From assembly GCA_000635495.1 (NCBI GenBank), contig JFLW01000001.1:186001-250000 (forward strand): a stretch of DNA of 64,000 nt, given 5' to 3'. Shown here piece by piece: positions 9,523 through 18,970 of this stretch. The notes under the pieces were generated by a model that made no database searches, was not told the DNA's origin, and saw only the letters and a program-made list of their open reading frames with translations. The position numbers and the translations under genes are program-made. This DNA is from Prochlorococcus sp. scB243_495K23 (GTDB lineage Bacteria > Cyanobacteriota > Cyanobacteriia > PCC-6307 > Cyanobiaceae). Positions within the stretch are counted from its first letter, which is position 1. Each line of letters starts with the position of its first letter.

Positions 9523-11175
9523 TTAGGCTATTTCATTTAGAGCAGTTTCTAAAGCTTCTTTTCTTGTTTCAATAATCCCTTCAACTCCAAACTTAGCTAA
9601 TCTATCTTTTACTTTTTCATTAGCACCTGCAACAAATGCTTTTCTGGAATTATTTTTTGCTTCTTGCATCATATCTTCTATTGCCAGAGTCGCGGTCACT
9701 CCAAGTCTTGGAACATCAGTGATATCTAATATCAAAACTTTGTAGTTTCTTACAAGCATCATTCTCTCAGATATACCTTTAGCTGCTCCAAAACTAAGTG
9801 GTCCTTTAAGTCTAAATAGCATTACTTCTCCTGAACATCTATCTAGTAGTGCTTTTTCATCAGCAGGTAATGCATTTTTAGCTTGATCATCTTTTGATAA
9901 AGGATTATCCTCATCCATACCTTCTAGTTGAGTTTCAGTTATTGAATCGATAGTGAGCATATTTGCTATGAATACACCTACTAAAACTGCCCAAATTAAA
10001 TCCCAAAAAACTGTCATCAAAAGTACGCCATACATTACTACTGAAGTTTTTAAAGATAATTTGTGAGCCCTCCTTAAAAATCCCCAATCAATAATATCTA
10101 AACCTACTTTTATAAGGATTCCTGCTAGTAACGCAGTTGGTATTTGCTCAGCTAAAGGTCCCGCACCAACTAAAACTATCAACAATACAACTGAGTGAAC
10201 CATACCAGAGATAGGAGTTGATCCTCCAGATTTAACATTTATGACTGTTCTCATTGTTGCTCCTGCTCCAGGTAAACCTGAAAAAAGACCTGCAACTGCA
10301 TTTCCTATCCCTTGACCAATAAGTTCTCTATCAGAATTATGTTTTGTTTGAGAGATATTGTCTGCTACTAGAGATGTCAGTAAGGAGTCAATTGCGCCAA
10401 GTACTGCTAGGACTAATCCTGCTTTGAAAATAATTGGGAAATATTGATTAAAACTTGGGAAATTTAAAGATGGAACTCCCCTTGGAATTTCTCCAATTCT
10501 ATCAATTGCTCCATCTCCAAAAATTAATATTGATATTGGAGTAACTATTAAGAGGGCCAAGAGAGGAGAAGGTACCCACTGACTTATTTTTCTAGGAGTA
10601 AGGAATACTATACCTAGTGTCATTATTGCAACTCCAATAGCAGCACCATTTGGCTGGAAATTTGAAAATACAGTAGTTAAAGATTCGACTACTCCACCTC
10701 GAGTGCTAATTCCAAGTAATGGTCCAATCTGAAGCGCAATGATTATTACTCCAATACCAGACATAAATCCTGAAACAACAGAATATGGAACTAAAGTAAT
10801 GTATTTACCTAGTTTTAGAATCCCGAATAATATTTGCAGTAAGCCGCCAATGACTACCGCTGCCATAACTAAAGGTAAAATTTGTCCTGCAGAAAGATCT
10901 CTTGGAACCCCTACTGCGGCCAAGCCTGCTACTACACCTGCAACAGTTACACTCATGGGACCGGTAGGTCCACTAACTTGAGCAGGTGTTCCGCCGAATA
11001 ATGCGGCTAAAAAACCAACTACTACTGCTCCATAAAGTCCATAAATTGCTCCGCCAGGTCCTAACGCAGCATTTCCAAAAGCAAGAGCGAGAGGTAAAGC
11101 CACTACTGCGGCTGTGATGCCTCCTAGAATATCGCCTCTTACATTTTTCAGATGAAATCCATTAATTATGTTCAA
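9523..11175 (-). CDS. bicA: SulP-family anion transporter, BicA-like bicarbonate transporter
   Basis: A SulP/SLC26 carrier of about 550 residues, with a membrane domain (to about residue 405) and a C-terminal STAS domain (from about 445, VMLFRLKGPLSFGAAKGI). The N-terminal GGITAAVVALPLALAFGNAAL and QVSGPTGPMSVTVAG are SulP signatures. Cyanobacterial members include BicA, a sodium-dependent bicarbonate carrier; co-location with sbtA-sbtB supports bicarbonate over sulfate. No ATG is available. A TTG at 11173-11175 is preceded by GAGGAAA at good spacing and gives MNIINGFHLKN. A TTG at 11190 would add five residues but has no ribosome site. First gene of the carbon operon. Confidence 0.82.
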   Translation of the reverse strand: MNIINGFHLKNVRGDILGGITAAVVALPLALAFGNAALGPGGAIYGLYGAVVVGFLAALFGGTPAQVSGPTGPMSVTVAGVVAGLAAVGVPRDLSAGQILPLVMAAVVIGGLLQILFGILKLGKYITLVPYSVVSGFMSGIGVIIIALQIGPLLGISTRGGVVESLTTVFSNFQPNGAAIGVAIMTLGIVFLTPRKISQWVPSPLLALLIVTPISILIFGDGAIDRIGEIPRGVPSLNFPSFNQYFPIIFKAGLVLAVLGAIDSLLTSLVADNISQTKHNSDRELIGQGIGNAVAGLFSGLPGAGATMRTVINVKSGGSTPISGMVHSVVLLIVLVGAGPLAEQIPTALLAGILIKVGLDIIDWGFLRRAHKLSLKTSVVMYGVLLMTVFWDLIWAVLVGVFIANMLTIDSITETQLEGMDEDNPLSKDDQAKNALPADEKALLDRCSGEVMLFRLKGPLSFGAAKGISERMMLVRNYKVLILDITDVPRLGVTATLAIEDMMQEAKNNSRKAFVAGANEKVKDRLAKFGVEGIIETRKEALETALNEIA

Positions 11176-11397
11176 AGATGCTTTCCTCAAAATAAATACT
11201 TAACTAAAAGATATTATCTCTAAATGATGTAAATTTGTGAAAAATGAAGATTGTGCAAAATATTTTTGTAACTTTTTTTGCTCTTATTAAATAAATTTTA
11301 GTTAATTTTCCTGAACAAAAGTAGTCTCTGATTGATTTATGTGCGAGGCAAGCGATTAATGTATTAGGTAAATATTTTTTAATTTAATAATATTCAA

Positions 11398-12399
11398 ATG
11401 AATTCGATTATTCGTCCAAGAAGATTAAGAAGAACTGAGGCAATTAGAGAAATGGTTAGAGAAAACCATTTGGCGGCATCGGACTTTATCTATCCATTAT
11501 TTATTCATGAAAAAGATTTTAAAGAGGAAATTTCCGCAATGCCCGGAACTTACAGATGGGATATTAATGGCTTATTAGAGGAGGTTACTAGGGCATGGGA
11601 ATTGGGCATTAGATGTGTGGTTCTTTTCCCAAAAATTAACGATAGCTTAAAGACTGAAGATGGAGCAGAATGTTTTAATGAGGACGGTTTAATACCTAAA
11701 GCTATTCGAATATTAAAAAAAGAGATTCCAGAAATGGCAATAATGACAGATGTTGCCTTGGATCCATACTCTTGTGATGGTCATGATGGCTTAGTTGATG
11801 AAACTGGAAACATATTGAATGATGAAACAATTGCAATTTTAAAAAAACAAGCTTTAACTCAAGCTAGAGCTGGAGCAGATTTTATTGGCCCTAGTGACAT
11901 GATGGATGGGAGAGTTGGAGCAATTAGAACTGCTCTTGATAGTGAAGGATTTAGTGATGTAGGTATTATTAGTTATACAGCTAAATATTCATCTGCTTAT
12001 TATGGTCCGTTTAGAACTGCTTTAGATTCGGCTCCTAGAGAAAATAGTAAGAAAGTAATTCCAGACAATAAGTCTACATATCAAATGGACCCTGCCAATT
12101 CAAAAGAGGCTTTAATTGAATCTGCATTGGATCAGTATGAAGGAGCTGATATTTTGATGGTAAAACCAGGAATTTCATATTTGGATATTGTTTATAGACT
12201 AAGCACATTTTCAAATAAGCCCATAGCTGCATACAACGTTAGTGGGGAGTATTCCATGGTAAAGTCTGCTGCTATGAAGAACTGGATTAACGAAAAAGAT
12301 ATTGTTTTAGAGACATTGCTTAGTTTTAAAAGAGCAGGAGCAAAATTAATACTCACTTATCATGCTTGTGATGCATCTCAATGGTTGCAGGATACTTAA
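11398..12399 (+). CDS. hemB: Delta-aminolevulinic acid dehydratase (porphobilinogen synthase)
   Basis: Condenses two aminolevulinate molecules to porphobilinogen for haem, chlorophyll and corrinoid synthesis. 333 residues, normal length. The active-site lysine segments are YTAKYSSAYYGPF and ILMVKPGISYLDIV. The metal region reads DVALDPYSCDGHDG, the Asp-rich magnesium type of plants and cyanobacteria, not the three-Cys zinc site. The allosteric Arg-rich N-terminus (RPRRLRRTEAIR) is intact. It is divergent from the SulP transporter with about 210 bases between and is followed by the VOC-family gene. Confidence 0.96.
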   Translation: MNSIIRPRRLRRTEAIREMVRENHLAASDFIYPLFIHEKDFKEEISAMPGTYRWDINGLLEEVTRAWELGIRCVVLFPKINDSLKTEDGAECFNEDGLIPKAIRILKKEIPEMAIMTDVALDPYSCDGHDGLVDETGNILNDETIAILKKQALTQARAGADFIGPSDMMDGRVGAIRTALDSEGFSDVGIISYTAKYSSAYYGPFRTALDSAPRENSKKVIPDNKSTYQMDPANSKEALIESALDQYEGADILMVKPGISYLDIVYRLSTFSNKPIAAYNVSGEYSMVKSAAMKNWINEKDIVLETLLSFKRAGAKLILTYHACDASQWLQDT

Positions 12400-12461
12400 A
12401 AACTCATTATTAACAAAAATTTGGTTTATTCTTAGGTAAGTAATAAATTAATTGCTTTGTT

Positions 12462-12848
12462 TTGAAGTTTTCACAAGCAGTAAATAGGATTGGTCACATT
12501 GCACTTAGGGTAGAGAATCTCGAAAGGGCGAAATCTTTTTATATTAAGCTGGGTATGAAATTGGTTTGGGATGATAAAGATTGGTCTTATTTAGAGGCAG
12601 GTAAAGGGAAAGATGGACTTGCGTTGTTAGGCCCTAGCTACAAAGCTGCGGGACCTCACTTTGCTTTTCATTTTGAAAATAAAAAAGAAGTGGAAAATAT
12701 TCAAAATGATTTCAAAAATTCTGGTGTAAAAGTTGGTCCTTTACATGAGCATAGAGATGGAACAGCATCTTTTTATATGAAGGATACTGAAGGAAACTGG
12801 CTTGAGATGCTTTATGTTCCTCCTGAGGGTATTCAATCGAATACTTGA
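12462..12848 (+). CDS. Glyoxalase/bleomycin-resistance (VOC) family protein
   Basis: A 128-residue vicinal-oxygen-chelate protein with one repeated beta-alpha-beta pair: IGHIALRVENLERAKSFYIKLGMKL at the N-terminus and FYMKDTEGNWLEMLYV at the C-terminus. His near residue 13 and Glu in NWLEM occupy usual metal-ligand positions. It resembles lactoylglutathione lyase (GloA), but the substrate is not certain. The start is TTG at 12462; the preceding frame has no ATG. mutS2 begins 13 bases after its stop, so the two are probably co-transcribed. Confidence 0.75.
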   Translation: MKFSQAVNRIGHIALRVENLERAKSFYIKLGMKLVWDDKDWSYLEAGKGKDGLALLGPSYKAAGPHFAFHFENKKEVENIQNDFKNSGVKVGPLHEHRDGTASFYMKDTEGNWLEMLYVPPEGIQSNT

Positions 12849-12861
12849 TTCTTTTTTTTGT

Positions 12862-15273
12862 ATGCAAGAGAAAAGTTATTCTAAAAAATCATATTCAGAT
12901 AACACCTTAGAAGAAGAATCTATAAACCTTTTAGAGTGGGATTCATTAAAAACGCATTTATCTTCCTTCGCCTCAACGGAAATGGGTAAACGATCAATTT
13001 TAAGTTTTGTTATACCTTCAGAATACGAGTCATCTAAAAGACTTTTGAATGAAACTGTTGAAATTAATGAGCTAGAAAAAAATTTAGATAAATCAATTAG
13101 TTTTTCTGGTGTTTTTGATATTAGTAGAAATATTGAAATTTGTTCGAAGGGAGGTGTAATTTCATCTTCTGAATTGTTAGAAATAGCGAAAACAATTTCT
13201 GCAGCAAGAAATTTAAAAAAAATCTTATTAGATTTTGAACAAAGGCCTTATATTTCATCATTTGCAAAAAATTTAATTGACCATCAGAATATTGAAACGA
13301 TTTTTAAAAAAGGTATTGAATCGAATGGAAGGATTTCAGACAATGCTAGTAATGAACTATCTATTCTAAGAAAAGAATTTTTATCTAAGAAACTTGAAAG
13401 AAAAATATTAGTTGAAAAATTTATTCAAAAGAATTTAGCTTATTTGCAAGATACTACTATTGGAGATCGATATGGAAGGCCTGTTTTAGCAGTGAAAGTT
13501 AATTATGTAGATAAATTTAAAGGAATAATTCATGACTCTTCATCTTCAGGAAATACAGTATATTTTGAGCCTGAAAGTGTAGTAACTAAAGGTAATAAGA
13601 TTGCTTCTTTAGAGGCTAGGATCACAGCAGAAGAATTTAAATTACTTAAGAAATGGTCCCAGGTTGTTAGTGATAATTCAGAAAATCTTATTGAAATGGC
13701 ATCCATTTTATTGAGATTAGAAAATGCTCTAACTCGTTCAAGATATTCGAAATGGATTGGAGGCAAAACTCCTACTTTTGAGAAAAGTCCTATTATTTCT
13801 TTAATTGGTTTTTCTCATCCGTTATTGATTTGGGAACATAAGAAAAAAGGAGCCCCTCCACCAGTAGCTGTCGATTTTTATATAAATAGGAATATTAAAG
13901 TTGTAGCTATTACAGGTCCAAATACAGGAGGTAAAACAGCAGCTTTAAAAGGTTTGGGCTTGTCTTTACTTATGGCTAGAGCAGGATTATTGATACCTTC
14001 AACTAATAATCCTATTATCCCTTTTTGTCCAAATATATATGTGGATATAGGAGATAATCAATCATTAGAAGAAAATTTATCTACCTTCAGTGGGCACATA
14101 TCCCGCATTAAAGAAATATTAGATTCACTTGATTATAAGAAAGGATTGTCGGTTGTTTTGCTAGATGAGATTGGATCTGGCACAGATCCTCTTGAAGGAA
14201 GTGCTCTTGCGATGGCTTTATTAAAAGAATTTGCAAATAAATCTGATATCACTTTTGCAACTACACATTATGGAGATATTAAGGCGTTAAAATATAACGA
14301 CTCAAGATTTGAAAACGTATCAGTTGCCTTTGATGAGGATTCTTTGAAGCCAAAATATATACTCAACTGGGGTATTCCTGGGAGAAGTAATGCTTTGTCA
14401 ATTTCAAAGAGAATTGGTCTCGATGAAAGCATACTCAATGAAGCTGCAAATTATCTAAAGCCAAAAGAAGTTGACAATATTAACAGTATTATCAAAGGAC
14501 TTGAGGAAGAGAAGATTAAACAACAAAATTCTGCAGAAGCTGCTGCAGAATTGATTGCAAGAACTGAAATATTACATGATGAACTGAAGAGAAATTATGA
14601 ATATCAAAAAATAAATGCTGAAAAAATCCAGGAAATTGAAAGGTCTAAATTATCAAAACATATTGTATCCGCTAAAAAAGAGGTGATAGATTTGATTAAA
14701 AAATTAAGAGATAAAAATGTAAATGGAGAAGATACGAGAATTATTGGAAAAAGATTAAAGGAAATTGAAACGGAACATTTAACCCAAAAAAAATCTGAAA
14801 AGTCAATATTGTGGAACCCTCAGGTAGGTGATTTTGTAAAAATTAAAAGTCTAAATAGTACGGGACAAATTGTAGATTTTGATAAAAAAGGTGGTTTTTA
14901 TGAAATTAAATGTGGTTCATTTAGAAGCACATTATCTGTAAATGACTTTGAAGGTATTAATGGAGAAAAGCCTAATTTCAAAAGTTCAAAAATTGAGATC
15001 AAGTCTACAAGAGAAGATTTTTCTTTTTCTAAAATTAGAACGAGTAAAAATACAATTGACGTAAGAGGGTTAAGAGTCCATGAAGCCGAAATAATTATTG
15101 AAGAGAAAATTAGAAAATTTCATGGACCGCTATGGATTGTTCATGGAATTGGCACAGGAAAATTAAAAAAAGGACTAAGAAATTGGTTATCAGGTTTAAA
15201 TTATGTTGATAAGATTGAAGATGCAGCCAACAACGAGGGTGGCCCTGGTTGCAGTATTGCGTGGATAAAATAA
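12862..15273 (+). CDS. mutS2: Endonuclease MutS2
   Basis: An 803-residue MutS2: clamp/core region, ATPase with Walker A TGPNTGGKT (about 351-359) and Walker B VVLLDEIGSGTDP, a long coiled coil (about 540-660), a KOW-like segment (PQVGDFVKIKSLNSTGQIV), and a C-terminal Smr nuclease domain with IDVRGLRVHEAE and HGIGTGKLK. MutS2 acts on branched DNA and suppresses recombination; it is also reported on stalled ribosomes. I place the start at the ATG 12862. The frame stays open back to 12802, but that would overlap the VOC gene and add 20 non-conserved residues. Confidence 0.92.
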   Translation: MQEKSYSKKSYSDNTLEEESINLLEWDSLKTHLSSFASTEMGKRSILSFVIPSEYESSKRLLNETVEINELEKNLDKSISFSGVFDISRNIEICSKGGVISSSELLEIAKTISAARNLKKILLDFEQRPYISSFAKNLIDHQNIETIFKKGIESNGRISDNASNELSILRKEFLSKKLERKILVEKFIQKNLAYLQDTTIGDRYGRPVLAVKVNYVDKFKGIIHDSSSSGNTVYFEPESVVTKGNKIASLEARITAEEFKLLKKWSQVVSDNSENLIEMASILLRLENALTRSRYSKWIGGKTPTFEKSPIISLIGFSHPLLIWEHKKKGAPPPVAVDFYINRNIKVVAITGPNTGGKTAALKGLGLSLLMARAGLLIPSTNNPIIPFCPNIYVDIGDNQSLEENLSTFSGHISRIKEILDSLDYKKGLSVVLLDEIGSGTDPLEGSALAMALLKEFANKSDITFATTHYGDIKALKYNDSRFENVSVAFDEDSLKPKYILNWGIPGRSNALSISKRIGLDESILNEAANYLKPKEVDNINSIIKGLEEEKIKQQNSAEAAAELIARTEILHDELKRNYEYQKINAEKIQEIERSKLSKHIVSAKKEVIDLIKKLRDKNVNGEDTRIIGKRLKEIETEHLTQKKSEKSILWNPQVGDFVKIKSLNSTGQIVDFDKKGGFYEIKCGSFRSTLSVNDFEGINGEKPNFKSSKIEIKSTREDFSFSKIRTSKNTIDVRGLRVHEAEIIIEEKIRKFHGPLWIVHGIGTGKLKKGLRNWLSGLNYVDKIEDAANNEGGPGCSIAWIK

Positions 15274-15313
15274 AATTTAAAATACCTAGAAAACAATTTA
15301 ATAAGCGTATTAA

Positions 15314-16297
15314 GTGCAATTTATTGATCAAGCTAACATTATTCTTAAAGCAGGAAAAGGTGGAAATGGAATAGTTTCATTTAGAAGAGAAAAATTCGTT
15401 CCTGCTGGAGGACCTTCGGGGGGAAATGGTGGAAGAGGGGGTTCAGTTATTTTGATGGCTGATAATAACCTTCAAACATTATTAGATTTCAAATTCAAAC
15501 GTGAAATAATTGCTGAAGATGGATGCAAGGGAGGTCCGAATAAGAGATCAGGTGCTTCAGGTGAGGATAGAATCCTTAAAGTCCCCTGCGGTACAGAAAT
15601 AAGGGATATTAAATCCGGCATCATTTTAGGAGACTTAACTAAAGATAAACAAAGTTTAACTATTGCCATTGGAGGAAGAGGTGGACATGGTAATGCTTAC
15701 TATTTAAGTAATCAAAATAGAGCCCCTGAATCATTCACTGAAGGAAAAGATGGTGAGATATGGGAGGTTCAATTAGAACTAAAACTTCTTGCAGAGGTTG
15801 GGATTATAGGCCTTCCAAATGCTGGAAAAAGTACTTTGATTTCCGTTGTATCATCTGCCCGTCCGAAAATCGCAAATTATCCTTTCACTACTCTAATACC
15901 TAACTTAGGTGTAGTAAGAAAAATTGATGGGAATGGTTGCCTTTTTGCGGATATTCCTGGATTAATATCAGGTGCAGCTGATGGCGTAGGTTTAGGCCAT
16001 GATTTTTTAAGGCACATCCAAAGAACGAAGATACTTGTTCACTTAATTGATGCAATTGCAGAAAATCCTTTAAATGATTTTGAGATTATTGAGCAGGAAT
16101 TAAAAAAATATGGGAAAGGTCTTTTAGATAAAGAGAGGATAATAGTGTTAAATAAGATGGAGCTGGTAGACGATGATTATTTGAAAATAATTACAAAAAA
16201 GTTAGAAGATTTATCAAAAAAGAAAGTTTTAGTTATTTCTTCATCTTTAAAAAAAGGTTTATCCTCACTGCTTTCTGAAGTGTGGAAAAGGATCTAA
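15314..16297 (+). CDS. obg: GTPase Obg (CgtA)
   Basis: Obg is a ribosome-associated GTPase needed for 50S maturation and stringent control. The 327-residue product has the glycine-rich Obg domain (about 1-158, with [11 protein letters not shown]) and a G domain with G1 GLPNAGKST (about 165-173), G3 DIPGLI, and G4 LNKMEL. It stops right after the G domain, so the C-terminal OCT domain of longer homologues is missing. The start is GTG at 15314. It follows mutS2 by 40 bases on the same strand. Confidence 0.93.
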   Translation: MQFIDQANIILKAGKGGNGIVSFRREKFVPAGGPSGGNGGRGGSVILMADNNLQTLLDFKFKREIIAEDGCKGGPNKRSGASGEDRILKVPCGTEIRDIKSGIILGDLTKDKQSLTIAIGGRGGHGNAYYLSNQNRAPESFTEGKDGEIWEVQLELKLLAEVGIIGLPNAGKSTLISVVSSARPKIANYPFTTLIPNLGVVRKIDGNGCLFADIPGLISGAADGVGLGHDFLRHIQRTKILVHLIDAIAENPLNDFEIIEQELKKYGKGLLDKERIIVLNKMELVDDDYLKIITKKLEDLSKKKVLVISSSLKKGLSSLLSEVWKRI

Positions 16298-16383
16298 CTT
16301 AAATTTAAAATTTTTTTGTAAATTAATCTACTTGATTTAATAATGAAAATTAGCCATAAATAAGATAATTCTTTAAACCTAAT

Positions 16384-16566
16384 ATGAATTTCTACAGTTG
16401 TTTTGATAAACAAGGAAAAATAATAGCTAGATGTCAAACCATACAAGATATTGAGGTTCTTAAGAAAATGGGAAGACCGATTGTAGAAGTTAAGGAAATG
16501 AAAAATGAAGAGTCGGTGGTATGTTCTCTGACAGGTAGCCCATCAGATTTCAATATGGATTACTAA
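16384..16566 (+). CDS. Conserved small cyanobacterial protein
   Basis: A 60-residue protein with no membrane segment. It begins MNFYSCFDKQGKIIARCQT and contains KKMGRPIVEVKEM. Two early Cys (6 and 17) and one late Cys are visible. I do not recognise a function. It looks real: it has normal codon use, an ATG start and a strong intrinsic terminator 15 bases after the stop. Confidence 0.6.
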   Translation: MNFYSCFDKQGKIIARCQTIQDIEVLKKMGRPIVEVKEMKNEESVVCSLTGSPSDFNMDY

Positions 16567-16581
16567 AAGAATTCAAGAATT

Positions 16582-16610
16582 AAAAAAAGGGCTTTTTGAG
16601 CCCTTTTTTT
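16582..16610. terminator. Bidirectional intrinsic terminator
   Basis: Stem GGGCT/AGCCC (16589-16593 with 16599-16603) with a TTTTG loop, preceded by seven A and followed by seven T. It can end both the small plus-strand gene and cp12 on the minus strand. Confidence 0.85.
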
Positions 16611-16634
16611 GCATTATCTAATAATTAAATAAAC

Positions 16635-16853
16635 TTAATCATCATAAACAAGACATTCTGGTTCATCTGGGTTTGCGTCGCAAAATAATTCCAAAGCATT
16701 AGGATCATGTTTATCTTCTGGATGATGATCCTTATATTCTTCGAGTTCTTTTAGCTCTTCAGTTAAATGTCTGACCTTTGGAAGATTGCCCTCTGCTTTT
16801 GCAGATTCGATTTCCGATTGATCTTTTTGGATGTGTTCGTCAATGGATTTCAT
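16635..16853 (-). CDS. cp12: CP12, redox switch of the Calvin cycle
   Basis: A 72-residue, acidic, probably disordered protein. The C-terminus ELFCDANPDEPECLVYDD has the CP12 Cys pair (58 and 67, C-x8-C) and the terminal acidic insert that enters the GAPDH active site. CP12 ties GAPDH and phosphoribulokinase into an inactive complex in the dark. The N-terminal Cys pair of plant CP12 is absent and the AWDxVEEL core is replaced by a Glu/Lys-rich helix (VRHLTEELKELEEY), as in several cyanobacterial forms. So only the GAPDH-side disulfide can form. Monocistronic, converging with the upstream small gene at a shared terminator. Confidence 0.88.
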   Translation of the reverse strand: MKSIDEHIQKDQSEIESAKAEGNLPKVRHLTEELKELEEYKDHHPEDKHDPNALELFCDANPDEPECLVYDD

Positions 16854-16970
16854 TTTAAGCTTTTCGTACTTTAGTAGACATACATAACATAGTTAATTTC
16901 TAATGAAATTGCATTATCTATGAACTAAATAAGTGTTCATTACAACATCATTTTTTTTGGGAATTGATTT

Positions 16971-17924
16971 TTATATTTTTTCGGACTCTAATCTCATTAT
17001 TTGCTCTAGCGATGGTAAAACTGGGATTAGTTGATTTGGGTTTAAAGGGAATAAAGCTTTGTAGTAATCTTTTTTCCACTCGTTGTCGAAGCATGTCCTA
17101 TTTACATTAGATAATTTAAAAAAATTTAGTCTCCATTCAATAATTTTCTTGAAATTTGATAGTTCTTGTTCAGTACATTTGAAAAGTTTGCTATATATCA
17201 ATTCCCATCTTATAAGCGTTGGAAAAAGGTAAATATCTGCGTAGGTTAACTCTTCTCCAAATATCCAGTCACCTTTGTTTTTTTGTAGAAAATTTTCAAC
17301 TTCATTTATAGCTGCGAAAAGATTTTGACTTGCATTTTCGTAAGCTAACTGGTTTCTGGCGAAACCACATTTATATACTCCATCATTAATGCGGTTATTA
17401 ATTAAATCTAAAAATTTTTGATTACAGTCCTTAATAGTTAATATCTGAATTTCTGATTGAATTTTTATTGAATTGAGTAATCTTATAATTTGTGAACTTT
17501 CATTAGACAAAATATTTACTTCATTTTTTACAAAACTAATTAAAAGAGGTAAAGTCGCTCTAAAAATAATCTTTTTATGAGCTTTTTTGTAAAGGTCTGA
17601 AAGTCTCATGCATCCCTTAAACTTTCTATTGAAAATCCATTCGCCATGCTCAAGATCTGCTTTTAAAAAAATAACTTTAACTTTTTTAGATAAATGTTTT
17701 ATTGCGTGGACGAGTAAAGTTCTTTGACACCATGGGCAAGAATTCCCTACCAATAAATAAATTTGTCTATTCTCATTATTAATATCGTATTCACTATCAA
17801 TTGTTATACCTTTAGGCCTTTTGTAGTTACCATGTAAATCTGATGGTGCGAAGCCATTCATTAGTTGGGTCCAAAACCAAAACCAGAATTTTCTGGTGGC
17901 TTTTATAAGGTATTTATTTTGCAT
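16971..17924 (-). CDS. Glutathione S-transferase, glutathionyl-hydroquinone-reductase-like
   Basis: A 317-residue protein with a thioredoxin-fold N-domain carrying NSCPWCQRTLL (active CPWC, about 57-67) and an all-helical C-terminal GST domain with DWIFGEELTYADIYLFPTLIRWE. The CPWC motif, length and C-terminal signature suit the Omega/Xi class (ECM4/YqjG) that reduces glutathionyl-hydroquinones. The substrate is inferred. It is divergent from the aspartoacylase-like gene, with only 23 bases between start codons. Confidence 0.75.
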   Translation of the reverse strand: MQNKYLIKATRKFWFWFWTQLMNGFAPSDLHGNYKRPKGITIDSEYDINNENRQIYLLVGNSCPWCQRTLLVHAIKHLSKKVKVIFLKADLEHGEWIFNRKFKGCMRLSDLYKKAHKKIIFRATLPLLISFVKNEVNILSNESSQIIRLLNSIKIQSEIQILTIKDCNQKFLDLINNRINDGVYKCGFARNQLAYENASQNLFAAINEVENFLQKNKGDWIFGEELTYADIYLFPTLIRWELIYSKLFKCTEQELSNFKKIIEWRLNFFKLSNVNRTCFDNEWKKDYYKALFPLNPNQLIPVLPSLEQIMRLESEKI

Positions 17925-17947
17925 AAAATTTAATTTTTAATGAAAAA

Positions 17948-18853
17948 ATGACTGTTCAAAGAATACTTATCGTTTCAGGAACTCATGGGAATGAAATTAA
18001 TCCTGTTTGGGCGGTTAAGAAATTTAATAGAGAGGAAAATATTTTAAATCATGGTATCGAGTATGAGTACATAATAGGAAATCCTGTTGCCTATGAAAAA
18101 GGTTACAGATATATAGATGTAGATTTAAATAGATCTTTTAAAAAAATTAAAAATCATGATCAATACAATAATAGTGTTTATGAAATTGATAGAGCTAATT
18201 TTTTAGTCGATCAATTTGGAATCCATGGATCTAAGCCCTGTCAAATTGCAATTGATTTGCATACTACTACTGCAAATATGGGAACAAGCATTGTTTTGTA
18301 TGGGAGGAGATTCAAAGATTTTTGTTTAGCTGCATTACTTCAGAACAAATTTGGGTTGCCTATTTATTTGCACGAAAAGGACAAAGCTCAAACAGGCTTT
18401 CTTGTAGAAGCTTGGCCATGTGGTTTAGTTATTGAAATAGGAGCTGTCGCACAAAATTTTTATGATCCAAAAATCATAGATAGATTCTTAATAATCATTA
18501 GATCTTTAAGAGAAGAGATAGATAAATTAAAAAACAACCTTATAGAACTTCCAAAGGAATTGGTTGTTCATGTTCATCAAGGGAGTGTAGATTATCCAAG
18601 AGATGAAAAAGGATATATTGATGGCCTAATACATCCTGAAAGAATAAACCAAGATTGGAAAATGATTAAAAAAGGAGATCCATTATTTCTTGATAGCCAA
18701 GGAATAATACATAAATATAATGGAGGAGAATTGATTTGGCCTGTTTTTATTGGCGAAGTTGCCTACAAGGAAAAAAACATTGCCATGAGCTATACGAAGA
18801 AAGAAGTTATTAGTTCTAACAATCAATGGATATATGAGTTTGAAAGCCTTTAA
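17948..18853 (+). CDS. Aspartoacylase / AstE-AspA family zinc hydrolase
   Basis: A 301-residue zinc carboxypeptidase-fold hydrolase. Zinc ligands are visible in SGTHGNEINP (His and Glu) and in DLHTTTANMG (His); the catalytic Glu is in VIEIGAVAQ. Substrate-binding DVDLNRSF is also present. Family members cleave N-acyl-aspartate to aspartate. Marine picocyanobacteria commonly carry this gene, and its natural substrate there is not established. It is the last protein gene before the psbA upstream region. Confidence 0.78.
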   Translation: MTVQRILIVSGTHGNEINPVWAVKKFNREENILNHGIEYEYIIGNPVAYEKGYRYIDVDLNRSFKKIKNHDQYNNSVYEIDRANFLVDQFGIHGSKPCQIAIDLHTTTANMGTSIVLYGRRFKDFCLAALLQNKFGLPIYLHEKDKAQTGFLVEAWPCGLVIEIGAVAQNFYDPKIIDRFLIIIRSLREEIDKLKNNLIELPKELVVHVHQGSVDYPRDEKGYIDGLIHPERINQDWKMIKKGDPLFLDSQGIIHKYNGGELIWPVFIGEVAYKEKNIAMSYTKKEVISSNNQWIYEFESL

Positions 18854-18970
18854 ATTAAGAAACAAGGGCAGTAAATTGATGAAAACTAATAAGGATTTTT
18901 TATTTAAAAGATAAGTTTATTTAATATTTAATGCTCTTATTTTTTTTGTTAAGTTTTCATCCTTAAAACC

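Noticed and set aside
12802-12861. Extended MutS2 N-terminus
   Set aside because: Overlaps the VOC gene and adds non-conserved residues; the ATG at 12862 is better.
16920-16940. Inverted repeat ATGAAC-N9-GTTCAT between the GST and cp12 genes
   Set aside because: No T-run on the gene strand, so not a convincing terminator; could be chance in AT-rich DNA.
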